Positions 9,934 to 22,700 are shown, counted from the stretch's first letter. The stretch: 64,000 bases of DNA from Albugo candida (GCA_905220665.1 CAJNAR010000148.1:558001-622000); one strand, 5' to 3'. Notes: generated from the sequence alone by a model not told the origin. Made by a program: numbers and translations.

Positions 9934-12372
9934 ATGAGCTCTAATAAAGCTGTCACAAAAAAGCCCAAGCGCAAGTCTTTAGCGGAGGATTATGGCGGTT
10001 CTGTAGGCGATGACCTGTTAGAATACCTACATGATGATAGTGTCGATCCTTCTGCTTCTATTGATAGTGTAAAAGCATCCAGCAACCTCTCTCAACGCAT
10101 ACAAAAGCGCTTATCAAAACTCACTCAGCTGCCCCAATCGAAAAATGACCAAACAGACGATGCCACAGCGCCATATTTCGACTTTGCCAATCTACAAATG
10201 AAACCGGATCACGCCTCTCGACCCGTGTGGGTCTGTCCTAATGGCCGTATCTTTTTAGAGGCATTTTCTTCCATTTATAAGCAAGCGTATGACTTCCTTG
10301 TGGCCATCGCCGAGCCCGTTTCACGCCCAGAGTTTCTTCACGAATACAAACTCACCCCTTACTCTCTGTACGCTGCTGTTTCGGTATCTATCGAGACAGA
10401 AAGCGTCCTTAAAGTCCTCGAACGTCTATCAAAAAATCATCTCCCAACGGTAATAACACAATTCATACAAGATTGTACTGTGAGCTACGGCAAAGCTAAA
10501 CTCGTTTTGCATCACAATGAGTTTTATGTGGAAAGTCTCTACCCGGAAGTCCTTCAAAAGCTGCTGAGTCATGAGCCAATTCGACTCGCGCGCATGAGAG
10601 AAACAGAAGTCCCTACCGCAGAAGGAACAAAATCGACGACGATGAATGACGAAGGCTTTATAGAAAAGGAAGTGATGGCAGAGGATCAAGCAAATTTGCA
10701 GTATCAAAAGCTCCTGAATGAAGATTTCGATGCCGAAGAAGAGCAAAGGATCACCAGTAAAGGCGGCACAGCGCCTAAAACAGTACGCACTGTGTCAGTA
10801 AAGATCCGGAAAAGTATGGTTGAGGATGTCAAAAGGGCTTGTTTGGATCTTGATTATCCGCTGATGGAAGAATATGATTTTCGTAATGATAAAACAATTC
10901 CAGATATCGAAATGGATCTCAAGCCAACAACACGAATTCGTGAGTACCAAGAGAAATCGCTCAGCAAAATGTTTGGAAATGGACGAGCACGTTCTGGAAT
11001 TATTGTATTACCTTGTGGAGCCGGGAAAACATTAACAGGTGTAACAGCTGCCTCCACCATTAAGAAATCATGTTTGTGTCTGTGTACATCGGCTGTATCC
11101 GTCGAACAATGGACATCTCAGTTCAAAATGTGGACCAATATTCCAGAGAGCAAGATTGCACGCTTCACATCGGTAGCAAAAGACTACATTGATCCCAATT
11201 CAGGAGTCATTGTGACCACCTACACAATGATTGCTTTTGGCGGAAAGCGTGCCCGAGCTTCGGAAGAGGTGATGCAGCTGATTCAAGGCCGTGAGTGGGG
11301 ATGCTTGCTACTCGATGAAGTGCATGTGGTTCCGGCTAAAATGTTCCGCAAAGTCATTGGATCGATCGCTTGTCATTGTAAGTTGGGCTTGACCGCGACT
11401 CTGGTTCGAGAAGATGATCTCATTGGCGACCTTAACTTTCTCATCGGACCCAAATTGTACGAAGCCAATTGGATGGATCTCACACAAAGCGGATTTCTAG
11501 CCAATGTTTCTTGCGTCGAAGTATGGTGTCCAATGACCGGTGAATTTTATCGCGAGTATCTCAAGGAGTCCAAGAATGCACGAAAACGAGCCCTTTTGTA
11601 TGTTGCCAACCCCAACAAATTCACCGCCGCAGAATTCCTCATTCAGTATCACGAGAAACGAGGCGACAAAATTCTGGTCTTTTCAGATGATGTTTTTGCA
11701 CTGCGCTTATACGCCACCAAGCTGAATAAAGGGTACATTTACGGCGGCACCGGCGAAAGAGAACGGATGAGACTCCTTCAATCTTTTCGGAACTCACCTT
11801 TGGTCAATGTAATTTGCATCAGTAAGGTCGGCGATACCTCGATCGACTTACCGGAGGCCAATGTGATCATCCAAGTATCTTCGCACTTTGGCTCTCGACG
11901 ACAGGAAGCCCAACGTCTTGGCAGGATTCTTCGTCCTAAAGCCAACGCCACTGGAGGTTTCAATGCCTTCTTCTACACGCTCATTTCGACCGACACGCAT
12001 GAAATGTTTTACTCGAATAAACGCCAGCAATATCTCGTGGATCAAGGATACACATTCAAAGTGGTAACAGAGTTGTACGATACCAAAACTTTCAAAGGCG
12101 TCTTCACACGAAAAGAAGCGCAACGGGAGCTTCTGGAAGAGGTACTGAGTGCGGACGTGGAGAGCGCAGCGAGAGATGAGAATGCAGCGATACGAGACGA
12201 TGAAGATTTATCGCGTCTAGAGCTTGCCGGGGGAGTGGATGGAGGCCGAAAAAAGAAGAAAATGTCACTGGGCGCGCTTTCCGGCGCCGATGGAACCAAA
12301 TATATGGAATACTCGACAGGAAATGCAGCTAGGCAGCGCCATAATTTGTTTCGCGATCGGTATCGCGGGTGA
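9934..12372 (+). CDS. XPB: TFIIH core helicase XPB / ERCC3 / Ssl2
   Basis: 3'-5' DNA translocase of TFIIH that opens promoters for RNA polymerase II and helps unwind damage in nucleotide excision repair. Intronless, 812 residues, the usual size. Visible motifs: helicase motif I (LPCGAGKTLTG, about residue 360), a DEVH box (LLLDEVHVVP, about 460), motif III (GLTATLVREDD, which includes the XPB-specific R-E-D element), and motif VI (QRLGRILRPK, about 660). The N-terminal damage-recognition region and a Lys-rich C-terminus (GRKKKKMS) are present. It converges on the uronate fusion gene with only 26 bases between the stop codons, so the 3' UTRs probably overlap. The identification is secure. Confidence 0.97.
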   Translation: MSSNKAVTKKPKRKSLAEDYGGSVGDDLLEYLHDDSVDPSASIDSVKASSNLSQRIQKRLSKLTQLPQSKNDQTDDATAPYFDFANLQMKPDHASRPVWVCPNGRIFLEAFSSIYKQAYDFLVAIAEPVSRPEFLHEYKLTPYSLYAAVSVSIETESVLKVLERLSKNHLPTVITQFIQDCTVSYGKAKLVLHHNEFYVESLYPEVLQKLLSHEPIRLARMRETEVPTAEGTKSTTMNDEGFIEKEVMAEDQANLQYQKLLNEDFDAEEEQRITSKGGTAPKTVRTVSVKIRKSMVEDVKRACLDLDYPLMEEYDFRNDKTIPDIEMDLKPTTRIREYQEKSLSKMFGNGRARSGIIVLPCGAGKTLTGVTAASTIKKSCLCLCTSAVSVEQWTSQFKMWTNIPESKIARFTSVAKDYIDPNSGVIVTTYTMIAFGGKRARASEEVMQLIQGREWGCLLLDEVHVVPAKMFRKVIGSIACHCKLGLTATLVREDDLIGDLNFLIGPKLYEANWMDLTQSGFLANVSCVEVWCPMTGEFYREYLKESKNARKRALLYVANPNKFTAAEFLIQYHEKRGDKILVFSDDVFALRLYATKLNKGYIYGGTGERERMRLLQSFRNSPLVNVICISKVGDTSIDLPEANVIIQVSSHFGSRRQEAQRLGRILRPKANATGGFNAFFYTLISTDTHEMFYSNKRQQYLVDQGYTFKVVTELYDTKTFKGVFTRKEAQRELLEEVLSADVESAARDENAAIRDDEDLSRLELAGGVDGGRKKKKMSLGALSGADGTKYMEYSTGNAARQRHNLFRDRYRG

Positions 12373-12398
12373 ATGACAAGAAATATATGAACAATTTC

Positions 12399-15300
12399 TT
12401 ACTGTTTAGCCATAAATTCTTCGTACGCACCTCCAAAAAGCCGCTTTATATCGCGTTGGACTTGAGCTTTGGTCAGCTTCCAGCCGGAAGCGTATAGTTT
12501 TTGATACATTTCGACCATAATGGGCACGATCACCTCGCGCGAATGTCGCCACTTGTATATCAATTGGTCGAGCACGCGAGCATCCGAATGCTGAGCTGTG
12601 AAGGCAGTGCCCAAGATCTCCACACGCATACGTGTAAGCTCATCAATAATCGACGGATTGTTGCAGTACCACCAGCAGCCGTATAAATGCAAATTTGAAA
12701 ACTTATTGGCGGCCACAGTGACCTGATGCTGATTCACACGCGATAGAAATGTGGCCAAGAACTTGACGTTGGGAAAGTCACGACAGAATGCGATTAAAGT
12801 GTTGACATTGCTTGGCTGGACTCCATCTCCAGCTACGCCCAAAGCAGCATTAATAGGTCGCACACTGTCAAATTTCAAGGCGATCGGAAGCTTTTTTTCC
12901 TCTGCCAGGGGTAATAACACTTGAAGCACGAGGTCCGAGCCAGACGGAAATGACCCAGAGCTTGATTCCGATGAGGGATACTGAAAGTCGATAGGAACAC
13001 TCGCCATGAAGTATTCTGGTTGCATGATCTCAATCCACTTCTCAAGAAGCTCTCGACAGCCATTTATTGTGTGCGGGAGATGAAATACATCGAGTGCCGA
13101 CACAATGGACTTCCAATCCCCGAGCAGCATTTGGTCCACTCGCAAAGCAGATCGAAAAAGCGTACGTGACCACGCCGCAGGTGGTATATTCTCGCTTGGA
13201 TCACCAAGCCAGTACCGAGCTTCACGAGGCTCAAACGGGATATTGGTCATCACAGCGTATCGTATTTTCGCGAGGCCAAAGACTTTTTGTACGTATTCCT
13301 CTGGATCCTGTTCTCGGAACCACTGCTGAATACCCTTCAGATCGCGTGTTGCTACTAAATGGCCAAGTCCAAGCTCTTGCAAAGTTGTGATCACACCACG
13401 ACAAGCCTCTGATAGGGGAGAGCGCTGGATGAATAGATGATCCCAAATCAGACGCGCTTGCTCTTCTTTCGGTGACGAGTTGAAACTCTCGATATCTGTT
13501 TCTGCCGTCATGAAATATTCGGCCACTAGGTAATGATACGTGAGCAATTCATCAATCCCCCACAGCATCAGTGTCCCGTGAGTCGGTGGGAATAAATGTG
13601 TATGAACGTCAATCACACGCACAGAAAGGATCGATTCTTGAACGAAATCAGCGATTTCTTGGGCTGACTGAAGCGGTTCACTCAATTCCTTATAGCTCAA
13701 AAGCTGACTCAATACCTCCATGCACGTTGTTCCCGTAAGCATACGGTGGTATAAGGCTGTCACGGTGGATGCAAATTCTGCATGGATCGGGTTGGAGAGA
13801 TCGAAATCTTTCATCTCGTTGAGGACGGAAGTTACAGCTACACCCAAGTCAGCGCTGCTTTCGGCTGAGACACTCTTCCTGCCATTACTTTTCATCGCGG
13901 CCAGGATTGGAGCACTAGCTCGGTATAGCGTCTTGCCAATAAGGCCACTATCTGAGCCATCCAGGAAGTCGTACTCGCCAGATGAGAGATCGGCCTTCAA
14001 GCCGCTGGAATAGTACCATGATTTCGAGACACGAGGAACGAAACCACTTGAATCGTTCCTATTGACAAGCGGATCCATTTGTCCTTTGAACACTATGGGT
14101 TGTTCCGCAAATGTGTCTGTAATTGGCGTCAAGAAGCGAAGAATGGAAGCAGCCACAAATGCGAGAGATAAGCTTGGTTTATAGGAAGGTACAGCTTCCA
14201 GATGCTTCTTCACAATGCAAAACAGACGTGCATTGAATTTGAGTAATGCATTCTGGCCTATCCAGAAGGAATCCAATCCGAAGTGTTCATGCCGCACGCG
14301 CATCATCCATTCCTCGTACGTTTGCATAGCTTCATCTGACGAGATTCCTTGTGTGTCTAAAGCAGGAAGTATGTCGAGATGGAACAATTGATCGATATGT
14401 TGTTGCAAAAGAGGAAGATGAACTGCATCACGAGTGTTGGAGAGACGTGAGAGGGCCATGAGGTACACCATTGCTGTATGTGTAGCGTTAGCGATATTCA
14501 ATTTGAACGCTTGATCCAAAGCCAATTCTCCAGCATTCGGACGGAGGTGAAGACCTGCAACGTGACATCCCCATACGTCCGAACGCATGACTCCTTTCAG
14601 ATCTTCAATAACAAGCGCTTTGCGTGGGAGTGGCTCTGATAATGGCACCAATACATTTCCCGCTCGGTGTGTGGTCAAACGATCGACAATGGTATTGTGA
14701 AAGACGACCATGGAATCGATATACTTCCGAAATGAGGTGTGTTCCCGGCTATTGTGATCACTTGTTTGGAATGATCTCGTACGACCAATCAAGTGCTCAA
14801 CGCATCTATCCATCACACTTTATTTGAGAATTTTCACGAACGTCACCATACCTTTTAATACTGTCTCCATTTTGAGGCAAATTATCGGTACTGAGCACTG
14901 AAATGGTATTTGCTGCTCAAAAGAAATCATTAAAAGGAGCTGAACATTGATCTGTGCAATTTACATGGGATCGAACAAAAGCATTGATACAGCAGATCGA
15001 CCAGATCGCACATCGCGTCGCTCTGAGTGCTGATTCCACTTTCAGTGACGCCAATGCCAATATACTTCAACTGGGGAAGTTGCGTTGGCAATTGAATGAA
15101 TGCGTCGCGACCGGAATCCGAGCCAAGACTCCCGACGCCTAAGAGATATTTGATCAAAGAATTTGACCGATTTGTGATGGAATTCAGACAGAACCTTCAA
15201 CTTGTTCGGTTGCTGTTTCGACTGATCCATCCGGATTGATAGTATCCACTTCATACGATCCTTTGTTCGCCTCACACGCCTTTACAAAATCGGAGCCTCG

Positions 15301-15494
15301 TGGCTGCGCAATAACAACTTTACATCCAAGACAGCGAAGCGTAGGTACCAATACAGCTCGCTAGCAGCAAGATAGTGGATATACATATACTCATCATAAT
15401 GCATCGCATCAATTACCAGAAATCGACCACTCCCTATGCAAATTGCGCGCGTATTCTGCTGATCAAAAGTGGATCCATGCAAGGGAGTAAACAT
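12399..15494 (-). CDS. fusion of fructuronate reductase-like (mannitol dehydrogenase family) and glucuronate isomerase (UxaC-like)
   Basis: Five exons by my reading: 15417-15494, 15195-15360, 14965-15138, 14852-14912 and 12399-14805, totalling 961 residues. Introns are 56, 56, 52 and 46 bases; the second has an unusual donor (GTTCTG). Splicing restores a nucleotide-binding start (AICIGSGRFLRAVL), then VGSLGSDSGRDAF, YIGIGVTESG and STDNLPQNGDSIKR, all landmarks of the polyol/uronate reductase family, and leads into the catalytic K-x4-N-x2-H signature (KLNIANATH, about residues 261-269). From about residue 550 the chain becomes a TIM-barrel uronate isomerase with the metal motif DVHTH (about 559-563), GCWWYCNNPS and FTAQHSDARVLDQLIYKW near the end. 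Known roles would be D-glucuronate to fructuronate (isomerase) and fructuronate to mannonate (reductase). The exact uronate specificity is inference. A 120-residue Ser-rich region links the halves. Confidence 0.82.
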
Positions 15495-15579
15495 CTTATA
15501 GATTGTGGTACACTTTATTTACACCATTTACGAAATGTATCCAATCTAGTGTAGTTCACATTGTTCTCATAGCGAGTAA

Positions 15580-18500
15580 TCAAATTGTAGCTTCCCGAGT
15601 ATGAAAGAGATCCCGTAATGTGATTTTTCGTTCTTGCCAGATCTCTGAAGGAGGTACGTGACTGGGTATACTGATATCGTCCTCTGCTTTCTCCTCCAGT
15701 GGTACACGATGACTCTCATCCAAAGTGATCGCTTCATCTTCGTTCATACTAGCCGGGATCGTCAACGAAGCTGCTTCGGTCAATGAGGCTTCATCGGCAC
15801 TTTTGGAAATGGCCGAAAGGAATTCTAAATCGATTCCTCCAAACTTGAGACTCTCTATCAGCTGATCGCGGTATGCACCCACCACATCTCCTTTTCTATG
15901 AGATGCATCAAGCTTTTTTTGTGCCTGCGGATAATTCCAAGGTGTGCCCTGAATATCTTCTAGCTGCCAGTACGAAGCCAGTACGCCGAGCTTTTGGATT
16001 TCTTCGCTACTGTAAAGGCCATTTTCAATCGCATTCTGGAGTAATCGAAAACTTTGACCGCGCTTTTGCACCATAAGTGGTCCATTCGAACATAGAAGCT
16101 CCATAAGCGAGGCCAAATCGGAAAAGTTGTCACTCAGATATCGGAAGAAGTCTTCAATCATTGGAAATTCTGCAATGAAATTGGCTGAAAAAACTTCTCG
16201 GGAAGAGTGCATGTACGCTGTTACATCTCCACGGAGTGCATTCGACTTTTGGCCAAAGAAGCGCTGGTAGTACGCCACACTGGAGTCACTAAGAATGCTG
16301 GATTTGGTCAAGTTTGATGCCAAGAGCCCTTGCAACCGAAGATGTGGGTGCAAGGCGTTGCCAAGTATGTAAAATGGATGCGGAAGTGCTGACCAAACAG
16401 TTTCAAGGCAAGCCTGGATTGCTGGGAACGATTCGGCGGTTTGATACAGTGTGCCAAAATGCATAATTACATCGCCGAGTTTACCACGCGCTCCAGAAAC
16501 GCCATCCATAACGTGGACAAAGCTTTCCAAAAATGACACGACACGGATCCAATTGTCGCCATAAACAGGTTCATCACTCCCATTCCTCTGCTGATCACTC
16601 AGCATTGGCGGAGATTCTTTCAGCTTTGACTGTGCCAGAGAATTGAGGTACCTCCAGTCTAGCTCTGCGCGCGAGTGCGGATGACATTCTTCCTCTTCCG
16701 CAATCAAATGATTCAGTACGGACTTGACCTCTGACTGCTCAAGAAATGTCAGGAATGAAAATTGTAGCAAATCGTAAATGTCGTATGTGAACACGATTCT
16801 TGGCCATCGATTTCGAAGAATGGAAACAGCACGTACAAACTGTTGGCCACAAGGGAACAGTACAATACCAATTCGGTAGTTTCCATCCCCTGTTTCAACC
16901 TCTTCGATTGCTAATTCTACCATTCGTGCAACCTCGAGTCCGTGAAAAGCAGTCACTGGTTGAGACCATTCATCTTTCGTGAGCTCCTTTGTAATCTTCT
17001 GTTGCACATTTTTCTTGAAAGCTGCCAGAGTCAAATGAGTGTTGCCACGTCGTACTTTAAAATCGAGCTGAGGGATAGCTCTATTCCGTGAGTGCATGCA
17101 ATTGACTTCCATAAGCACAACTCTTGGAAGAGTGTGGGAGGTAACACTAATAGAGTTCATGTGTGATTCCAAATCGGCATGAAATTTCACGGATTCAGAT
17201 AGCTCTTGATCACGGACGACTGCATCCAGGATATTTGTGCGAAGTTCTAGTGCCGATTGAGGTAATGTGATTCCGTAAGGAATATTCGGGTCGCGTGGGT
17301 ACATGCATGAGAACAAATCTACAGTGCTCGAGTGCTCGATCCATTCAAAGGGAAATCCATGATGAAACATAAAACGCAGAGTGCATTGGTATAGCTGTGT
17401 GTACATATTCTCTCCTGTGCCGACCAAGGATGGATCTCCTGCGAGCTTTTGACGTTTGAACGGAGTACTGCCAAGGAAACTTGTCACGTCTGAGCTCGTC
17501 GCATCGCCGATGCTGGATGCAGCTGAGATGCCTGTCGCTCCAAGAGGTCCATGAGAGTTTGCGTGCATGTTGGCAAGCAAGGACGGATCTTTTGGGACAT
17601 GTGGGCATTTGGAAAGATGGGTCTGCATGTTTGATTTTCTTCCCATGACAATGGTCGGCTCCATAGAAGCTTTGATATTCTCACTTGCATTTTCATAGGC
17701 CACCTGGCAGAAATTGCATCGAGCGAAATAGTATGCACTATCTTTCCTACGCTCCAATCGCGTGAAGTAATTCCACTCATCCAATGCCAGTCTAGAGTTT
17801 CCACCATTGACAGAGATACCAAACTGATTTACGATACTGTTGCTTTGTGAGCCCCCATTTCCAGTTGCCATTAAGGTCCCTGTAGCACTTGACAACGGAG
17901 ATGTCAAACCGCCGTAAGTATTGCGACCCTGATTTACCACATTTGCTTGGGCAAATGTCCGCGCCGCAAAGATGTTCGGGATCAAACCATGTCGGAGGTG
18001 TACACGGCGTTCCATAGGAGGTAAATCGCCTTTGAAATGGGGACACATTGATAAATGTTTTCTCATCTTTTCACGACGTCCAACCATTTTCTCTGGAATG
18101 AGTTGTGGTTTCTTTTCTTCGGGAGCTTCCATATACGCTTCGTTGCAGTGTTTACAAATGGCGTAGAAGAAATTTGATTTTCCAATATAACTAAAAACAC
18201 TCTGCTTCAGTCACTCCATTTTTGCAACGATATATGGTACCTCACCCTTCTTCTTGCAATCGAATAAAGTGATTCCATTCTTCCATCATGCAATGCTTAC
18301 TTCGTCCACCTTCAATATCAAAGTGAGACAGCGCAAAACATAATCAATTCTATCCTCTTACGTGAATTTGATCCCGAAAATCGCTGTCTGTTTCGATTGA
18401 AGCTTTTGCCCCCATCCGAAGCCTCTGGATGGTCATCTTCTTCCTTTATATCGCTAGTGACGCTATTTGAACAAGATTTCAAGTATGTTTCGGATGCATT

Positions 18501-18839
18501 CTCACTCAGGCTTTTAGCGGGCTGCCCAGTTCTTGTATCTTGAGTTGGTGAGGAAGTTTCCATTATAGTGTTGGCGGTTATATCGTCGTACGAAGCATCC
18601 GATAGCTGCTGCTGCTCCAGTCGATATTGAGCGCCGTAGATCGGGCAGACCTTGAGATGTGCTCGCATTGCTGATCTTCTGCCCGTTAATGAGCTTGGAT
18701 AACTTGGTAATTGCTTCTGCTCGTATCCGCGGACGCAATGCGTGCAGACGACATACCAATATGAGGAATTCGGTACTCTTCCTTCTTGCGGGCGCTTTTC
18801 AAAATGATTCCATTCATCCATTGTACATCCACGCCCCAT
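15580..18839 (-). CDS. triple BED-type zinc-finger protein, possibly a domesticated hAT transposase derivative
   Basis: Three exons: 18362-18839, 18246-18309 and 15580-18190, with introns of 52 and 55 bases, give 1050 residues. Each of three BED-like fingers opens with a D/E-W-N-x-F phrase and carries CxxC followed by HLxxC: finger 1 about residues 5-60 (MDEWNHF, HLKVC), finger 2 about 165-220 (MEEWNHF, CKHC, HLSMC; split by an intron), and finger 3 about 315-380 (LDEWNYF, CNFC, HLSKC). The rest, about 650 residues, resembles in layout the catalytic half of hAT transposases, but the acidic positions expected there are not evident (a region reading IGIVLFPCGQQFVRAVSILR sits where a DN-type motif would be). 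No terminal repeats were seen and the frame is intact, so it looks like a host gene. The start is the ATG at 18839 because the frame upstream opens with TTG. DNA binding is inferred. Confidence 0.68.
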
Positions 18840-19714
18840 GAGAGTGATGGTTGTTGTCAAAGGAAACTTCAAGATGTCCGATACGAAATGCAAGTCAAAC
18901 GAGGCCTGTAGCGGAAGCCGTTATGTGGGATTAACTGACTCGTTAGATATCGACGCTATTGAAAACCTTAACAATTGTGATCCGCGATGCCAAAGTTTGT
19001 TTTTGTGGTGGAGCTAGCGCGGAGAAAAACTCACCGTATCTGCCCAAGTAAATGAACCATTTGGCGATTTCTCATTGGGTGTTTAGTAGGTACATTCAGC
19101 CAATTACTGCAAGTATAGGCAAATAGGCTTTTTTTCAAGCAAATATTCGAGCCGCGATTTTGCAGTATTTTGTTGCATGAGGCGAGTGTTTGTGCTTACA
19201 AAACATTACTCTTTAGCTATCGATATATTGCAGTATAGATACCCAATACGGCAGTAGTAAGGGTACATCGCGAATAGCATAGATGCACACTCAACTTATA
19301 ATTAAATGCGTGGGACATAAAGCTATCTACGTCTACGTATTGCTCATCAGTGCAGTTATAACCTCATTGTTGCACAATAAGGTCATTTTCATCAAGATAA
19401 TTCAGAGCAGATCTTGGTATTATTTTTGCGGCATCATTTGAGCTTAAGCGATTTTATGTGACTACACACGAGCTAGATAATCAAATGAATAATGAGCAAC
19501 AGTAAACTGTTGGCTGACAGGGATCATGTCAGCATGTAATGATTGGTCAACAGCAGAGCTTTCTGTCGACATTATTGACAACATTCGGTCAACATGACAT
19601 CCTATTGCACTTGAAGTTCATACCCCGAGAATGACATCAGAACCTCGGATGATGTTGGAAGAATAATTAGTGCTGCTTTCGAAAAACTGAAGAGGGATAA
19701 AGCGTGTTAGCTGT
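18840..19714. other. intergenic, no gene seen
   Basis: About 870 bases between the BED-finger gene start and the VPS13 stop codon. AT-rich. The phrase GGTCAACA recurs near 19546 and 19584. No coding motif or RNA gene was recognised. Confidence 0.45.
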
Positions 19715-22700
19715 TTAGCTTTGTACCCGGCCAACTGCGACATTTGTGACACATTTGATCAAACGATCCGCATACAATCGATCCTCTGATCGAAATGGTA
19801 TAAGTATTTTCGTGGGACCAGTATTCACAGTTGTGGACGAGGCTGGCTTTGCATCCGATGAAGATTGGAATACTACTTGTACACCTTTTGCATTAAATTC
19901 AGCGCGATCCAATGTATCAACCTGATGTTTCCATACTAAGCGGAAGGTCAATCCTCCACTGAGAGTTAGACCCGTGAGAAGATTTCCAGCATTCCATTCG
20001 ATGTACAAGCAGTGAAGCGTAGTTACAACAAACATCCGATTCATTGGTAAGAGTACGTGAGCTCTATAATTTTCTTCAGTCTCAAATCCACTTCGCTTGG
20101 TATGCAGTAATCTTTGCAAAATGCTGGCGACAAAAGCCTCTTCGATGGAATATATTCGCAATCGCTGGTCCGATCTGTGCATCATGCGCGGTAATCGAAT
20201 TCGAGTCGATCTCGCTTTCTTGTCAAATACTGTTGCCGTTGCTGTAATGCCAGCAGTAGTTCGAGAAGCCAAATCTAAAATTCCAGCTGTGGGCTTGACA
20301 GCAACCCCGATCAAGCCCTTTCCTAGGCCTTCGACAAATCCACCTAGACCATTTGAATAGGCGCCTAGTACTGGAGCTGTCAACACCCCAGATACGCCAT
20401 CAAATATGCCGTGACCGAGTTGCTTTGTGCCATAAAGGAGACCTGTTCCAACATGTGTTGCAACTTCCCGCCGGAGACGAGTGTTTCGCTCCGAAATGTA
20501 GTTACGATCCATTGACAGAGAAGCAATCCCAGACGACAATGTTCCCGTGAATAGACTCGCCGCATTGAATGTTCCATATATGGAGTTCTTGACAAGACTT
20601 GCCGTACCACGTGATAAACCAACAAGAAAATCTTGTGGGGATTTCACCATGCCTACAGCAGGTTCATAGAAAAAATCCCTGACACCTGTACCCAGATTGG
20701 TGACTAATCCAATTGGGTTGCCGAGAATATCCGCTGACCCGATGAACGCATACATCTGTAGCAAGGCCTGAAAGGAGTAATGCCGTTTGATTGTTGAAAT
20801 CATGAACCTCAAGCTGGAGAATGAATGATCAATATGGAGAGCATTTAGATGCAGTGAAGCTGCATCAATGTTGACCAGGTTGGCCCGAAGGATAAGGAAA
20901 AGCACTGGTAGGACAACAATCGCTGCTGCCCTGTTTTCGAGTACAGTAGTTGCAACTGTTCCTGCACTTATTGCATCAGCCAAATTGTTTTGCTGGAAAG
21001 TTATTTGCAGCTTGATTGGATGCAACTGCATTGACTCGATGTACATTCGCCTGTTTTGCTTTTGTTGCAGCAGTACCTCAGCCTCTCTTGCAGATGCTGT
21101 GGTCGGTAGGCTCGAAGCTGAACTCAGTGATGGAAAGTTACGATGAAGAACCTCGATCGTTTCTGTAACAATTGCTGCCAATGACAGTAGTAAATAATCA
21201 TCTGCTTGTATCTGGATCGGCTGAAACATGAGAGCCAAATACTTTATATAATCTACTTCTTCCCCATACGATAACTTTAGCAGTGAGAAATGAAAGAATG
21301 GGGCCTCTTTTTCAACCTTCGAGCTCGTTCGAGACAAAGTGGATGCATCGATAGGATTATTTGAGTGAGCTTGGTGAGATGTTTGCGTATAATACGACGC
21401 AGGGGTGTCGGTGGGTGATGGTGTGAGAAGCACCGGTAGCACAGCGTTCTCCAACTGATTATCGAGCTGTATGAGCGCCATTTTGATTTCAAGCTGATCA
21501 TTATCATCAAAATGGCGAGTGAAATTGACGCTCAATTTCTCAATGGTCGCCAGCAAAACCTCCTCAGCTTTTGAACTGATAAACGATAGCGTCGTGTGTG
21601 GAATTTGTAATTGTATGGTGAGGTGTGATAGAGAAGAAAGCATCGAAGATGCGGCCGATGTCTTTGAGTCTTGTTCTTTAGCGTGTATAAGATGAGAAGC
21701 AAGTGGAAAAAGTCGAGCGATTTGCTTCCCAGTAAGCTGTTCATTTTCCAGATGCGTATTGTGAATATGAATGGTTTTTGTCACCCCATTCAAGTACCAG
21801 TACACATATACAAACGTAGACCGTTCATTAGGTCCTCTGGGTGGTAAAGTGAAGCTATGCGTTTGATTTGGATGGTCAATCGCAATTTCCAACTGCAGGT
21901 CTGGTACAGGAATGGCCGAAAAGGATAATAAAATCTTTCTTTCAAGTGGATGCAGAAAATAAGCTTCGTCCCATCCAAAACACAAGCTATCGCCCGACGC
22001 AAGGGTCTGACGCACACCTCGATTGTACTCGCAAATTGTCCTCCTTCCATCCTCAGAAGCCGGGCTAAGCTCGCCCGCTCCACCAGCAAATTTCTGTTGT
22101 ATATAGAGAGTTACGTCATTCACTGAATTGATGATACGATACAAGGGATACTGATCGCTTTCTTCGCTGGTTAAAAGCACGGAAACCTGACCCGAATCTT
22201 CCGCACGCACTTCTACACGAATCACATGAACTTTGTTTGAATTAAGACTCGTGAGTTTGATTGCGGCCTCTCCAATGTCGTGTAAGGAGAATTGACCGCT
22301 CCATCGCCACGTTTCAGGGGAACTATCAAGAGATTTCAATCCGTTTGCTCCAGATAGTTTTAGAAGACGAACACAAAAGTCTGTTGGGATAGCGCTTGAG
22401 TTCCAATGAAATGGTGTACAAGAATGACAAGGAATAAGTGTCCCCGTACAAGCCGCCTGATTAGGCGTGTCGGCGAGACTGAAAAAGCTGGGGATATCTT
22501 GTCGACCACTTCGGATTCCTTGTGATGAGCAGCACAGCAATTCATGATCCGTGTGATTTGCGAAAATGTATCGTTCATAAAACGTGACATTTGTCATGCC
22601 CCATGTGTCGACTTGTTCGAGCCGGACGGTGAGATCCTTCCACAGCTGATTCGATTCATCAAGAACTCTCAGGCTCTTTGAGAAGCCGCCAATAGCAGCC

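Noticed and set aside
14811..14816. A GTG-ATG pair as the start of an isolated uronate isomerase gene
   Set aside because: It lies inside a 46-base intron; splicing to the exon at 14852-14912 rebuilds the dehydrogenase motif STDNLPQNGDSIKR, so the gene begins at 15494.
18840..18893. Extension of the BED-finger protein upstream to 18893
   Set aside because: The extension opens with TTG and adds no finger residues; the ATG at 18839 starts right at the first BED finger.
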